Shown: positions 1 through 7,212, counted from the first letter of the stretch. The stretch: DNA of 14,110 nt from Polyangia bacterium (GCA_030433055.1 JAUILJ010000096.1:1-14110); one strand, 5' to 3'. A program made the numbers and translations. Notes: a model not told the origin generated them from the letters alone.

Positions 1-1451
1 AACAGGATCTCGGGGCCGTGTAGCAGTGCGCACGCCAACGCCAGCCGCTGCTTGTGCCCCAGGGGCAGATCTCCCGCCGGGCGGCGCAGCAGCGGCCCGA
101 GCTCGAACACGGACACCATGCGATCGATGGCAGACTTCAGAGGCTTGCCCGAGAGCGCGTAAGCGCCGCCGAAGAACTCCAAATTTTGCCGTACGGAAAG
201 ATTCCCATACAGTGAGAACTTCTGAGCCATGTAGCCCAGGCGCTGACGCGCCTCGCTGCGTGAGGACCTTAGGTCTACTCCCGCGACCTCGGCGTCCCCC
301 GACGTGGGCACTACCAAGCCGCAGAGCATCTTGAACGTGGTCGATTTGCCTGCGCCGTTTGGTCCCAGCAGTCCGAAGACCTCACCGCGCTTGACGGCTA
401 CGTTGATCTCGTCGGCCGCCTTGAAGTCCCCGTACTGCTTGGTGAGCTCGTGGGTTCGAATCACGATCGCGTCGTCATGGGGGTGTTGGGTGACGGCGTT
501 TGCTAGCTCGGACTCCGCGGACGGAACTCCCCCCAGGAGGTCGATGAAGCCATCCTCGAAGCGCGGACGCGTTGCCGTGAGGATTGCCCCAGGGGAGACA
601 CCGAAGTCTCGCGGGTGCAGCTCCGCGCCCGGCTTCGCGATCAGCCGCACGCCCCGTCCCTGAACGACCCCATCCATGCTCGAGGGGTCGCGGCGGGCGT
701 TCTTCAGCGCCAGCCGCGGCTGCTCGCTGAGGTTGGTGAGCAGGAAGACGCGGTTGCGAACCCGGTCGTGCAGCTCGGCGGGCGCACCGGAGAACAGGAT
801 CTCACCCTCGTTGAGCAGCACGACGTGGTCACAGGCCTCGGCTTCGTCGAGGTATGCGGTGCTCCACACCACGGCTATCCCACCGGCGATCAGCTCGTGC
901 ACCATGCGCCACAGCTCTCGGCGCGACACTGGGTCAACGCCCACACCGGGTTCATCCAGCAACAGCACCTTCGGGGTACCGAGCAGCGTGCAGGCGAGGC
1001 CGAGCTTCTGCTTCATCCCGCCCGAGAGCCTGCCGGCGAGGCGATCGGTGAAGCGCGCCAGGTCCGTGAAGGCCAGCAGGCGCTCGAACGTGTCTGCGCG
1101 CTCGCGTCCGAACAGCCCCTTCAGATCGGCGTAGAGCGAGAGGTTCTCCATGACCGACAGGTCTTCGTAGAGACCAAACTTCTGAGGCATGTAGCCGATC
1201 AGGTCACGCAGGGAGTCGGTGTCGTGGGTAGGGTCGAGGCCCAGCACCGAGAGCTTCCCGGAGGTCGGAACCAGGAGCCCGGCGAGCAGCCTGAGCAAGG
1301 TGGTCTTGCCCGCTCCGTCGGGTCCAACCAGGCCGGTGACCAAGCCAGGGAGGACGTCGAGTTCGACGTTCGAGAGCGCAGGCTTTAGTTCCCCGGGGAA
1401 GCTTTTTCTGAGGTCGCGAATCGTCGCCAGGGCTTCGCTAGGGGTGTTCAT
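1..1451 (-). CDS. ybhF: YbhF-like ABC transporter ATP-binding protein with two nucleotide-binding domains (3' end cut by window edge)
   Basis: This is the ATPase of a YbhGFSR-type ABC exporter, which would power drug or small-molecule efflux across the inner membrane. About 483 residues are visible; the family is near 580, so the end of the second domain lies outside the window. Domain 1 has Walker A GPDGAGKTT (43-51), signature LSGGMKQ (142-148) and Walker B LLLDEP (163-168). The usual switch histidine is absent: the segment reads WSTAYLDEAE near 196-205. Domain 2 has Walker A GPNGAGKST (363-371) and a divergent signature, PLGHKQRLALAC. The GPDGAGKT loop, the DEPGVGVDP stretch and the PLG-KQR signature are, from memory, typical of YbhF. 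The ATG overlaps the end of the upstream ybhG-like gene by 14 bases and is preceded by GAGGCGAAGA. Membrane subunits (YbhS/YbhR-like) are expected just past the left edge. The substrate cannot be told from the sequence. Confidence 0.93.
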   Translation of the reverse strand, partial: MNTPSEALATIRDLRKSFPGELKPALSNVELDVLPGLVTGLVGPDGAGKTTLLRLLAGLLVPTSGKLSVLGLDPTHDTDSLRDLIGYMPQKFGLYEDLSVMENLSLYADLKGLFGRERADTFERLLAFTDLARFTDRLAGRLSGGMKQKLGLACTLLGTPKVLLLDEPGVGVDPVSRRELWRMVHELIAGGIAVVWSTAYLDEAEACDHVVLLNEGEILFSGAPAELHDRVRNRVFLLTNLSEQPRLALKNARRDPSSMDGVVQGRGVRLIAKPGAELHPRDFGVSPGAILTATRPRFEDGFIDLLGGVPSAESELANAVTQHPHDDAIVIRTHELTKQYGDFKAADEINVAVKRGEVFGLLGPNGAGKSTTFKMLCGLVVPTSGDAEVAGVDLRSSRSEARQRLGYMAQKFSLYGNLSVRQNLEFFGGAYALSGKPLKSAIDRMVSVFELGPLLRRPAGDLPLGHKQRLALACALLHGPEIL

Positions 1452-2487
1452 TCTTCGCCTCACCGTGAGGTGCCTCTGGGGTTCCGCCGCTTCTGCCCAG
1501 GCGGATCGTCACTGGCATGCCCTGTCGCAGGCCGTCGTCGTGCTCGGTGACAATCACTCGAAAGCGGTAGACGAGTGACGTGCGAAGCTCCTCGGTCTCG
1601 ACGTTCTTGGGCGTGAACTCAGCCTGGGTGGCCACGTAGCCCACCTGGCCACGATATGGCTGACCCGCGCGTGCGTCGGTGTGGACGCTGACCTCTGTCC
1701 CCGGTGAGATCAGGGCGAGCTGCGCCTCGTTTGCGTAGGCACGAATCCAGATCGGATCCGTGACCGCGACAACGAGCACTGGCGACCCAGGTCCGACGAT
1801 GGTGCCGGGCTCGATGGCCCGGGTCACCACCACCCCGTCGCTGGCCGCGACCAGCTCGGTGTCCTTCAGGTTGAGCTCTGCCGCGTCGACGGCGGCTTCT
1901 GCTTGTTCTACCTGCGCCTGGGCGATTGCTAGGTCCTCGACCCGAGGACCGTGAACCTGCTTTGCCACCACGGCCTGCGCCGCGTTGACTGCCGCTCGGG
2001 CTTGCTCCGCGCCGCTCCTGGCAGCGACCAGATCTTGCTTGGTCGCTGCGCCTGCATCCACTAGCGGCGCGATGCGCCTCAAGTTATCTTCCGCGTGGAT
2101 TTTAGCCGCGCGGCGCTCCTTCAGGAGGGCTCGTGCCTGGGCGATGTCTTCGCGACGGGAGCCCGCTTCCAGTAGTTTGAGGTGTGCCTTCGCGACGCCC
2201 ACCGTCTTCTTCGCCTGCGCGACCGCCAGCTTGTATGGGCTCGCATCGAGCCGGGCGATCACCTCGCCCTGCTTGACGTGATCGCCCTCCTGTTTGAGCA
2301 CGTCGGCGACGCGCCCGTTGATCCGGAAGGCCAGGGTGACGTCACGAATGTCGACGTTTCCGTGAAAGGCGACGGGCTGTTCGCCCTTGCTCCGTGACGA
2401 GAACCAGTACGCCGTACCCCCACCGGCGATCAGGACGATCAGCACCAGCGCCACGAGGGCGCGCTTCTTCTTGGGTTGGTCAGCCAT
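1438..2487 (-). CDS. ybhG: YbhG-like HlyD-family membrane fusion protein (periplasmic adaptor)
   Basis: A 349-residue adaptor that links an inner-membrane ABC exporter to the periplasm. A basic N-terminus (KKKR) leads into one membrane-spanning signal anchor at about residues 10-28. A biotinyl-lipoyl half-motif follows (GRVADVLKQEGDHVKQGEVIARLD, split here only to name it), then a long Ala/Glu/Gln-rich coiled-coil hairpin at about 84-205. The second lipoyl half (ASDGVVVTRAIEPGTIV) and a beta-barrel come next. The C-terminal segment with EFTPKNVETEELRT and LRQGMPVTI closely matches what I remember of E. coli YbhG. I chose the ATG at 2487 because it places the charged residues and anchor at the N-terminus; an in-frame GTG at 2529 would add 14 unlikely residues. 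It overlaps the following ybhF-like gene by 14 bases, so the two are surely coupled. It is first in its unit, after the 280-base intergenic region. Confidence 0.92.
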   Translation of the reverse strand: MADQPKKKRALVALVLIVLIAGGGTAYWFSSRSKGEQPVAFHGNVDIRDVTLAFRINGRVADVLKQEGDHVKQGEVIARLDASPYKLAVAQAKKTVGVAKAHLKLLEAGSRREDIAQARALLKERRAAKIHAEDNLRRIAPLVDAGAATKQDLVAARSGAEQARAAVNAAQAVVAKQVHGPRVEDLAIAQAQVEQAEAAVDAAELNLKDTELVAASDGVVVTRAIEPGTIVGPGSPVLVVAVTDPIWIRAYANEAQLALISPGTEVSVHTDARAGQPYRGQVGYVATQAEFTPKNVETEELRTSLVYRFRVIVTEHDDGLRQGMPVTIRLGRSGGTPEAPHGEAKNEHP

Positions 2488-2586
2488 TTTCCAGTTCCCG
2501 AGCGAGGGTGTGACTCGCGCGCGACCCACTCACCGTCGGCCCGAACCGCGGCGCCGTGGCGCTATGAGGAGATGCCTTCAGTGGGC

Positions 2587-2624
2587 AAAACTGGATGACC
2601 GCGGAGTGCCCATCCAGTTTTTTA
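2587..2624. terminator. 11-bp perfect inverted repeat flanked by T/A runs; terminator-like hairpin or operator
   Basis: The arms AAAACTGGATG (2587-2597) and CATCCAGTTTT (2611-2621) are exact reverse complements separated by 13 bases. Read on the plus strand, the stem runs into six T's (2618-2623); read on the minus strand it ends in TTTT then GCCC. This resembles a bidirectional rho-independent terminator. It lies downstream of the minus-strand ACP gene by about 150 bases and upstream of ybhG by about 100. It could instead be an operator for a dimeric repressor of the efflux genes. No gene on the plus strand needs a terminator here. Confidence 0.5.
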
Positions 2625-2645
2625 TCATGCGACTGATAATAGTCG
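2622..2645. promoter_or_regulatory. AT-rich nested dyad, possible operator
   Basis: Two overlapping inverted repeats stand out in this GC-rich context: TTATCA-N6-TGATAA (2622-2639) and CGACT-N6-AGTCG (2630-2645). Short dyads with 5-6 base arms and 6-base spacers are common operators for TetR- or MarR-type repressors, and ybhG-type pumps are often under TetR-family control (known for E. coli CecR). The placement upstream of the ybhG-like gene fits, but the call is an inference from symmetry alone. Confidence 0.3.
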
Positions 2646-2767
2646 GGGCAGCACGGAGCGCAAGGCGCTTGAGCGCTTAAAAAAGGGTCCGGGTGCGGTT
2701 TGTCGTGGGGGGGGAGGTCCCCCGGCGAGCCGACCGGGCTAGCCCTTCCTTTGCTTCGTCTGGTGGG

Positions 2768-3175
2768 TCAGGCGTCGCTCGGGGCGCGCCTGGCGGCGAC
2801 GATGCAAATGGCTTCCACCGTGATCAGGCTGAACAGCTGCTGGGGCGTGATGCGGGTACGGTCCGGCTGCTGCGCGATAGCGGGGAGCCATTTCTCCAGC
2901 TCCGCGATTACCGGTTCCGTAAGGAAACCTTCCTGCATCACCTCTGGGGATGAGAAGTCGAGGCGGGTGAGGAAGTTGAACTCCCCATCGCGCACCTTGA
3001 TGTCCAGCTCCTGATCCAGCTGAAACACGATGTCCACGAAGTCCAGGGAGTCCGCGCCCAGATCGTCGACCAGGCGGCTCTCGAGTTTCACCTCGTCCGG
3101 CTCCAGGGCGAGGGCGTCGACGATCAGCGCCTTGACCGTCTGAAAGATCGAGTCGGGGATCGCGGCGTAGGTCAT
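2768..3175 (-). CDS. Acyl carrier protein with a C-terminal extension
   Basis: A 135-residue carrier protein that would hold growing acyl chains as thioesters on a phosphopantetheine arm. Residues 1 to about 85 are a normal ACP: the modification site DLGADSLD has its serine at 43, followed by the acidic helix II (DFVDIVFQLDQELDIKV). Standard bacterial ACPs end near residue 78. This one continues for about 50 residues with LEKWLPAIAQQ, a short polar stretch (PDRTRITPQQ), a hydrophobic helix (LFSLITVEAICIVAA) and RRAPSDA. The extension could be a docking or membrane-association helix; I do not recognise it. The gene follows the nitroreductase stop by 18 bases with only a weak ribosome site, and is the last gene of the operon. 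A dedicated ACP implies that the pathway is kept apart from housekeeping fatty acid synthesis. Confidence 0.9.
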   Translation of the reverse strand: MTYAAIPDSIFQTVKALIVDALALEPDEVKLESRLVDDLGADSLDFVDIVFQLDQELDIKVRDGEFNFLTRLDFSSPEVMQEGFLTEPVIAELEKWLPAIAQQPDRTRITPQQLFSLITVEAICIVAARRAPSDA

Positions 3176-3193
3176 CTTGTGCTCTTGGGCTTG

Positions 3194-3823
3194 CTAGTCA
3201 ATGAAGCGCACGACGTGTTGTAGCGCCTTGCGCGAGGTGGCTTTGGGTGCTTCGTCTGGCCGACCGAGGGCAACCAGCGCGACGATACTCCAGCTATCGG
3301 GCACGCCCAACAGCTGCTTGAGTTCCGACTCGGCGACCAGTGGACCGGTCATCGCCGACGCGCCGAGGCCCATGTCGGTCGCCTTGAGCAGCAAGTTCAT
3401 CAGCCCGAGCGACGTGCTCGCGACGGCTGAGTGGCGCTCCATGTGTTCCACCGCGCGACGGAGCGGCTCCGGCAGCCGATCGTCGACCAGCTGGGAGAGC
3501 ACGGCGTGACCGCGGCAGATAGGAACCACGACGCATGGCGCATGTTCGAACCGCGTAAAGTATTCGCCGTAGGCGGCAAAGGCTTGCTGGCTCTCCTTGG
3601 GGATCGCCGCCTGAATCGTGGCCGTTGCTTCACGCACCGCCGAAGCCAGCTCACCGATCCTCGTGGCACTGCTGACCACTAGCCAGCGCCAGGGCTGCTT
3701 GTTGCTCGCGCTGGGCGCGCTGATGGCGGCTTGAAGCAGACGCTCGATGTCTCCGCGGGGTATCGGGTCGGGCTTGAAGCGCCGCACGCTCCGCCGCTGC
3801 TCGAGCAGGTCGTCGAGATTCAT
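3194..3823 (-). CDS. Nitroreductase-family FMN oxidoreductase
   Basis: A 209-residue protein of the nitroreductase fold, which binds FMN as a dimer and uses NAD(P)H to reduce nitro groups, quinones, enones or ring double bonds. Some members act in biosynthesis as oxidases. The FMN-binding N-terminus is clear: EQRRSVRRFKPDP (8-20) and APSASNKQPW (36-45). The C-terminal flavin/nucleotide segment DMGLGASAMTGPL (150-162) and ALVALGRPDE (182-191) also fit. Length is normal for the family. Its ATG overlaps the stop of the upstream SDR by 4 bases (ATGA), so the two are coupled. Because no FabI/FabK/FabV enoyl reductase is seen in the cluster, this flavoprotein is a candidate for reducing or introducing a double bond in an ACP-bound chain. 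That role is inference from context only. Confidence 0.9.
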   Translation of the reverse strand: MNLDDLLEQRRSVRRFKPDPIPRGDIERLLQAAISAPSASNKQPWRWLVVSSATRIGELASAVREATATIQAAIPKESQQAFAAYGEYFTRFEHAPCVVVPICRGHAVLSQLVDDRLPEPLRRAVEHMERHSAVASTSLGLMNLLLKATDMGLGASAMTGPLVAESELKQLLGVPDSWSIVALVALGRPDEAPKATSRKALQHVVRFID

Positions 3824-4578
3824 GCGACGACGTAGCCCCCGTCGGTGCAGGCAACGGAACCCGTGACGTAGGCCGCGCGATCGCTCAGCAGGAAGCTAGC
3901 GTACTCGGCGACGTCTCGTACCGAACCAATGCGGCGGGCTGGGATGCGCTTCAGCAGCTCGTCTCCTGCAAGCTGCGTCGTGGGCTCGAGCATCCGGCTC
4001 TCGATGGCACCAGGCGCGAGGGCGACGACTCGCACGCCTTTGCGAGCGTACTCCACCGCGAGCGCGCGAGTGAGCGCCTCCACGCCGCCCTTGCTCGCCG
4101 CGTAGGCTGCCTGCCCCCGCGCCGCCCGCTGACTGGTCACGGAACTCAGGTTCAAGATCACACCGCGCTGTCCGTTGTCCCGTGGAGGCTGCTTCATGAG
4201 GAGCGGAAGCACCGCCTGACAGCACCACAGCGTGCCGAGGAGATTGACCCGGATCACCCGCTCCACGTCCAGCGGCGACTGGGTGACCAGCAGCCCAGGC
4301 TTGATCACGCCGGCCGCGTTGACCCAGGCGTCGATTCCGCCGAGCGCATGTGCGGCGTCTGCGGCGAACTGCGCGATGCTCATGGGGTCGGAGACGTCGA
4401 CAGCCGCGCTCGACGCTTGGCCGCCCAGCTCTGAGACCAGAGCATCGGCGAGTGCGCGGCCGCGGTGGTAGCCGATGAGGACGCGGGCGCCCTGGTCGAC
4501 GCAGACCCTGGCAATTCCTTGGCCGAGGTCTCCACTGCCGCCTGTGATCACCACCCGCCTCCCGTGAAGCTCAGCCAT
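3820..4578 (-). CDS. SDR-family 3-oxoacyl-ACP reductase-like protein (third SDR of the cluster)
   Basis: A 252-residue classical short-chain dehydrogenase, most like FabG, which reduces beta-ketoacyl-ACP with NADPH. It has the Rossmann motif TGGSGDLGQG (12-21), NAAGV (87-91) and the catalytic set Ser146 (NLSSVTS), Tyr159 and Lys163 (YAASK), with PGAIES after it and CTDGGYVVA at the C-terminus. I chose the ATG at 4578 over an earlier in-frame start because GGGGGAG lies just upstream and the start overlaps the ketosynthase stop by 8 bases; the upstream extension would lie inside the ketosynthase gene. It sits directly after the ketosynthase, the usual place for the matching ketoreductase. It is less similar to the other two SDRs of the operon than those are to each other. 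The substrate is inferred. Confidence 0.92.
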   Translation of the reverse strand: MAELHGRRVVITGGSGDLGQGIARVCVDQGARVLIGYHRGRALADALVSELGGQASSAAVDVSDPMSIAQFAADAAHALGGIDAWVNAAGVIKPGLLVTQSPLDVERVIRVNLLGTLWCCQAVLPLLMKQPPRDNGQRGVILNLSSVTSQRAARGQAAYAASKGGVEALTRALAVEYARKGVRVVALAPGAIESRMLEPTTQLAGDELLKRIPARRIGSVRDVAEYASFLLSDRAAYVTGSVACTDGGYVVA

Positions 4579-5821
4579 CACTCCCCCAGTTGTCAATTTC
4601 CTCAGCGTGCCGCAGCACGATGCTGGCGTTGTGACCGCCGAAGCCATACGAGCTGGAGACCGCGTGCCGCACGCGCACACGACGTGCGCCCTCGGGCACG
4701 TAGTCCAGATCACACGTGGGGTCAGGCTCCTCCAGGTTCAGCGTGGAGTGCACCTGGCCTCGCAGCATGCAACCGATGGTGGCGACGGCCTCCACGGCGC
4801 CTGCGGCGGAGATCAGGTGACCAATCATGCTCTTGGTGGAGCTGATGGGGACTCGCGCCGCGCGATCTCCGAGCAGTCGCTTCAGAGCCAGAGTTTCCGC
4901 GGGGTCATTTTTCGGGGTGCTCGTGCCGTGGGCGTTCACGTAGTCGATGTGCTCGGGCCCAAGTCCCGCGTCGGAGAGGGCGCGAGCCATCGCCTGCCAG
5001 GCGCCCCGGCCCTCGGGATGGGGATCGGCGATCTTGTACGCGTCGAACGAGCTGCCGAAGCCCGCCAGCTCAGCGAGGATCGTGGCGCCGCGTGCTCGGG
5101 CGTCGCTCAGCCGCTCCAGCACCAGCATCCCAGCGCCTTCCCCCATCACGAAGCCGTCCCTTCGGGCGTCGAATGGCCGTGAGGCCCCGGCGGGATCGTC
5201 GTTGCGAGTGGATGTCGCGCCGAGCGCGCAGAAGCCGGCGACACCCAGGGGATTGATCATGCTGTCGGTTCCGCCGGCGAGCATCCAGCGCCGCCGCCCG
5301 CTCGACACCAGCCGGAGCGCGTGGCCCAGGGCGTCGGTCCCCGCGGCGCACGCGGAGACATGGATCTCCGGTGGGGCGCTCAGCCCGTGCCGTGCGGCAA
5401 TGGCGTGGACGCAGACGTCGGAGGGAGTCTGCATGAAGCACAAGCGCCCCTCGAGGTGCTCGGGTAGGGCGAAGCCAGGCTGCTTCGCGCGCACCAGGTC
5501 TGGCATGCTGAACAACTCCAGGCCGACACCCAGGCTGATGCCCGCGGCGCTGTCCGCCTCGCTGGTGGTCGCCTTGCCAGCGCTCTCCAGCGCCTGGCGT
5601 GCCGCTTCCAGAGCGAAGGCGATCTTGCGGTCCCCCAGTGGAGCGTCTGCGGGCAACTCTGCCTCGCCGGCGATGTGAGTCGGCAGGTTCGATGCGTCGA
5701 AGATGCCAATTTCCCGAACCCCAGAGCGACCCGCGAGCAGGCCTCCCACGAGCGCCCCTACGCTATTTCCGAGTGGAGATACGACCCCCATGCCCGTGAC
5801 CACCACGCGATGCCGCGTCAT
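4571..5821 (-). CDS. Beta-ketoacyl-ACP synthase (FabF-like)
   Basis: A 416-residue condensing enzyme of normal length that extends an acyl chain by decarboxylative Claisen condensation with malonyl-ACP. The thiolase-fold landmarks are intact: VVVTGMGVVSPLG at the N-terminus, nucleophile Cys158 in SACAAGTDALG, His298 in NAHGTSTPKNDPAE, Lys330 in SSTKSMIGHL and His335 in the same stretch, and a C-terminal SSSYGFGGHNAS. The start at 5821 is supported by GGGAGG seven bases upstream and by a 4-base ATGA overlap with the preceding ketosynthase-like gene. Its close coupling to that inactive relative suggests a KS/chain-length-factor type pair. It should work with the ACP, dehydratase and SDRs of the same operon. 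Chain length and starter unit cannot be read from the sequence. Confidence 0.95.
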   Translation of the reverse strand: MTRHRVVVTGMGVVSPLGNSVGALVGGLLAGRSGVREIGIFDASNLPTHIAGEAELPADAPLGDRKIAFALEAARQALESAGKATTSEADSAAGISLGVGLELFSMPDLVRAKQPGFALPEHLEGRLCFMQTPSDVCVHAIAARHGLSAPPEIHVSACAAGTDALGHALRLVSSGRRRWMLAGGTDSMINPLGVAGFCALGATSTRNDDPAGASRPFDARRDGFVMGEGAGMLVLERLSDARARGATILAELAGFGSSFDAYKIADPHPEGRGAWQAMARALSDAGLGPEHIDYVNAHGTSTPKNDPAETLALKRLLGDRAARVPISSTKSMIGHLISAAGAVEAVATIGCMLRGQVHSTLNLEEPDPTCDLDYVPEGARRVRVRHAVSSSYGFGGHNASIVLRHAEEIDNWGSDG

Positions 5822-6732
5822 GGAGCTACCTCCCACTGGCTGGTCGCGTGGATCCCCTCGCGCGATCGCGCGCGGTGGGTGAGCCGTTGCCCGGAGCCTG
5901 ACAAGCACTCATTCAGGGCGATGCCGAGGCTTGCGGGACCGACCTCGAGCGCCCCAGCGTCGCAGCCCCACACGGGATGGAAGCTACCTCCACAGGCCAC
6001 TTCGTCCACGTGGGGAGGCACGCTCTTTAGCGGATCGAATGGCTCGTAGCTCACGTCGAGCTCCGTGAGGCACAGGCCGCGGCCGCCGGCATGGCGGCGC
6101 AGCACGAGCATGCTCGCTGCATCCCTGAGCTGGGTCGGCTCCACCCCTGGGATCTGGCGCCGCATGTGGTGCTCCACGAGGAAGTTGCGCTGATGGGCGA
6201 CTCCGCCAACGAGCGCCCAGTCGACGCGTGCTTGACGCAGGTCGTCCAGCGCCTGCTCGAGGGCCTGATACAGCTGTCCTAACCCCGGATAGACCACCGA
6301 GTATGGGCCAGAGATGCTGAAATTGGCTGCAACGTGATAGGCGGGCATGTTGGGCAAGCAACGAAACGCCAAGAGCGGATGAGCCCGCGTGTACCCAGTC
6401 TTGGAAAATTTCTCCAAGGAAAATTCCTGAGGCGAGCCGTCAAGGCTAGCGGCAAGCACCGGAGCGATGTCTCGCTCCTCGAACGGGATATAGCCCACCG
6501 CGAGGTAGAGGCCGCAGCGATCGCCCAGTTCGCCATCGCTCAGCTGAGCGCGTTCGAGGGCACGCCCTGCGACCAAGACGGCCAGTTGATCTTGCAGCCC
6601 CATGTACTTGAGGCTCTTGCGTTCCTTGAGGAACTGGGTCGGCTTGGTGTGCGGTGCCGTCTCCGGTTCGCCAGGGGCTCGACCTTCGGGGGGCGTGAGC
6701 ACGACACTCGCGCATGCGACGAGCTCAATCAT
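5818..6732 (-). CDS. Short ketosynthase-like protein without the catalytic residues (possible chain-length-factor partner)
   Basis: A 304-residue protein that resembles the N-terminal half of beta-ketoacyl synthases. LPNMPAYHVAANFSISGPYS (127-146) followed by a helix and ALVGGVAHQR (173-182) matches the KS pattern around the nucleophile. Where active KS have a cysteine in an A-C-x-x-G loop, this protein reads VVYPGLGQL (146-154), and a leucine falls at about the cysteine position. No HGT catalytic histidine motif is present. A C-terminal segment, CGGSFHPVWGCDAGALEVGP (247-266), may be a degenerate remnant of the second catalytic half. It is about 100 residues shorter than a full KS. The ATG at 6732 was chosen because it overlaps the dehydratase stop (ATGA) and lies after GAGTGAAG. 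Coupling to the active KS gene suggests a heterodimer; a scaffolding or chain-gating role is inferred. Confidence 0.78.
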   Translation of the reverse strand: MIELVACASVVLTPPEGRAPGEPETAPHTKPTQFLKERKSLKYMGLQDQLAVLVAGRALERAQLSDGELGDRCGLYLAVGYIPFEERDIAPVLAASLDGSPQEFSLEKFSKTGYTRAHPLLAFRCLPNMPAYHVAANFSISGPYSVVYPGLGQLYQALEQALDDLRQARVDWALVGGVAHQRNFLVEHHMRRQIPGVEPTQLRDAASMLVLRRHAGGRGLCLTELDVSYEPFDPLKSVPPHVDEVACGGSFHPVWGCDAGALEVGPASLGIALNECLSGSGQRLTHRARSREGIHATSQWEVAP

Positions 6733-7205
6733 CGGATCTTCACTCTGGGCTCGAGGTCCCGGGTCCACAGCTCGTAGAGGTAGCGCCGCTGGGCGTGAAC
6801 CCGCTCGGATGGAATGTCTCGCAGCATGAATGTGAGCGTGCCGCGCATGGACTTCTCGCCCGCTATGTCCGCACCCACCTCGACGCGCGCTGCACCATCC
6901 ATGCCTTGCTTTAGCCGCGCGTACAACTCGAGGGTGTCACCGGGGCGCGCCGGGCGGTGGAACTTCGCCTTGTCGATCTGGACCAGCAACGAGCGCTTGG
7001 GCGGATCCTCCGACCCTGGGTCAGAAATTTCCAGGAGGAAACCAGCGAGCTGTGCCGCAGCCTCGATGCTCAGTACGCCGGGTAACAGCGGGTGATCCGG
7101 GAAGTGATCGTGGAGAATTTCGTCGGTCAGGCTGACGCACTTGAGGCCCTTGGCGAGCTCGCCAGGCTGCACGAACGTGATCCGATCCAGCAGGATGTAG
7201 CGCAT
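6729..7205 (-). CDS. FabZ-like 3-hydroxyacyl-ACP dehydratase (hotdog fold)
   Basis: A 158-residue hotdog-fold protein that would remove water from 3-hydroxyacyl-ACP to give trans-2-enoyl-ACP. The FabZ signature is present as DHFPDHPLLPGVLSIEAAAQ (33-52), with His34 and Glu48 spaced 14 residues apart, as in FabZ. The middle strand LVQIDKAKFHRPARPGD is the usual second half of the substrate tunnel. The C-terminal tail (about residues 130-158, ERVHAQRRYLYELWTRDLEP) is longer than in housekeeping FabZ. It follows the radical SAM/SPASM gene by 7 bases and overlaps the ketosynthase-like gene by 4 bases. The ribosome site is weak, so coupling from upstream is likely. An active dehydratase beside an apparent lack of enoyl reductase would leave unsaturated chains; that consequence is inference. 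Confidence 0.88.
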   Translation of the reverse strand: MRYILLDRITFVQPGELAKGLKCVSLTDEILHDHFPDHPLLPGVLSIEAAAQLAGFLLEISDPGSEDPPKRSLLVQIDKAKFHRPARPGDTLELYARLKQGMDGAARVEVGADIAGEKSMRGTLTFMLRDIPSERVHAQRRYLYELWTRDLEPRVKIR

Positions 7206-7212
7206 TGCTCTA

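Larger units (their letters stand above)
2488..2767. other. Intergenic region between the lipid operon and the efflux genes
   Basis: About 280 bases with no credible coding frame. It is the only long gap in the window and separates the last gene of the large operon (acyl carrier protein) from the ybhGF-like pair. Visible contents, from the ACP side: a perfect palindrome GGGCTAGCCC (2736-2745); a G-run hairpin GGGGG-AGGT-CCCCC (2710-2723); an A6 tract (2679-2684) next to a GCGC-TTGA-GCGC dyad; an AT-rich dyad (2622-2645); and an 11-bp inverted repeat (2587-2621). It most likely holds the operon terminator and the promoter/operator of ybhG. I could not pick out a convincing -35/-10 pair; TTGCCC and ATAGCG, 17 bases apart on the minus strand downstream of the hairpin, are a weak candidate. 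Confidence 0.7.

Noticed and set aside
449..466. A GGTTCGAATC stretch on the plus strand that resembles a tRNA T-loop
   Set aside because: It encodes part of VIRTHELTK of the ABC protein on the minus strand, and no acceptor stem or anticodon arm can be built around it.
615..1388. Long plus-strand open frame of 257 codons
   Set aside because: It is antisense to the ABC ATPase, whose Walker and signature motifs are intact; the plus-strand product is low-complexity and unlike any family I know.
2679..2723. A6 tract and G-run hairpin as a classical terminator of the ACP operon
   Set aside because: On the minus strand the T6 tract is not directly preceded by a matching stem and the GGGGG/CCCCC hairpin is not followed by T's, so neither makes a canonical terminator.
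4947..5678. Plus-strand open frame of 243 codons
   Set aside because: It is a mirror of the ketosynthase gene in GC-rich DNA; the Ser/Arg/Ala-rich product has no recognisable domain.
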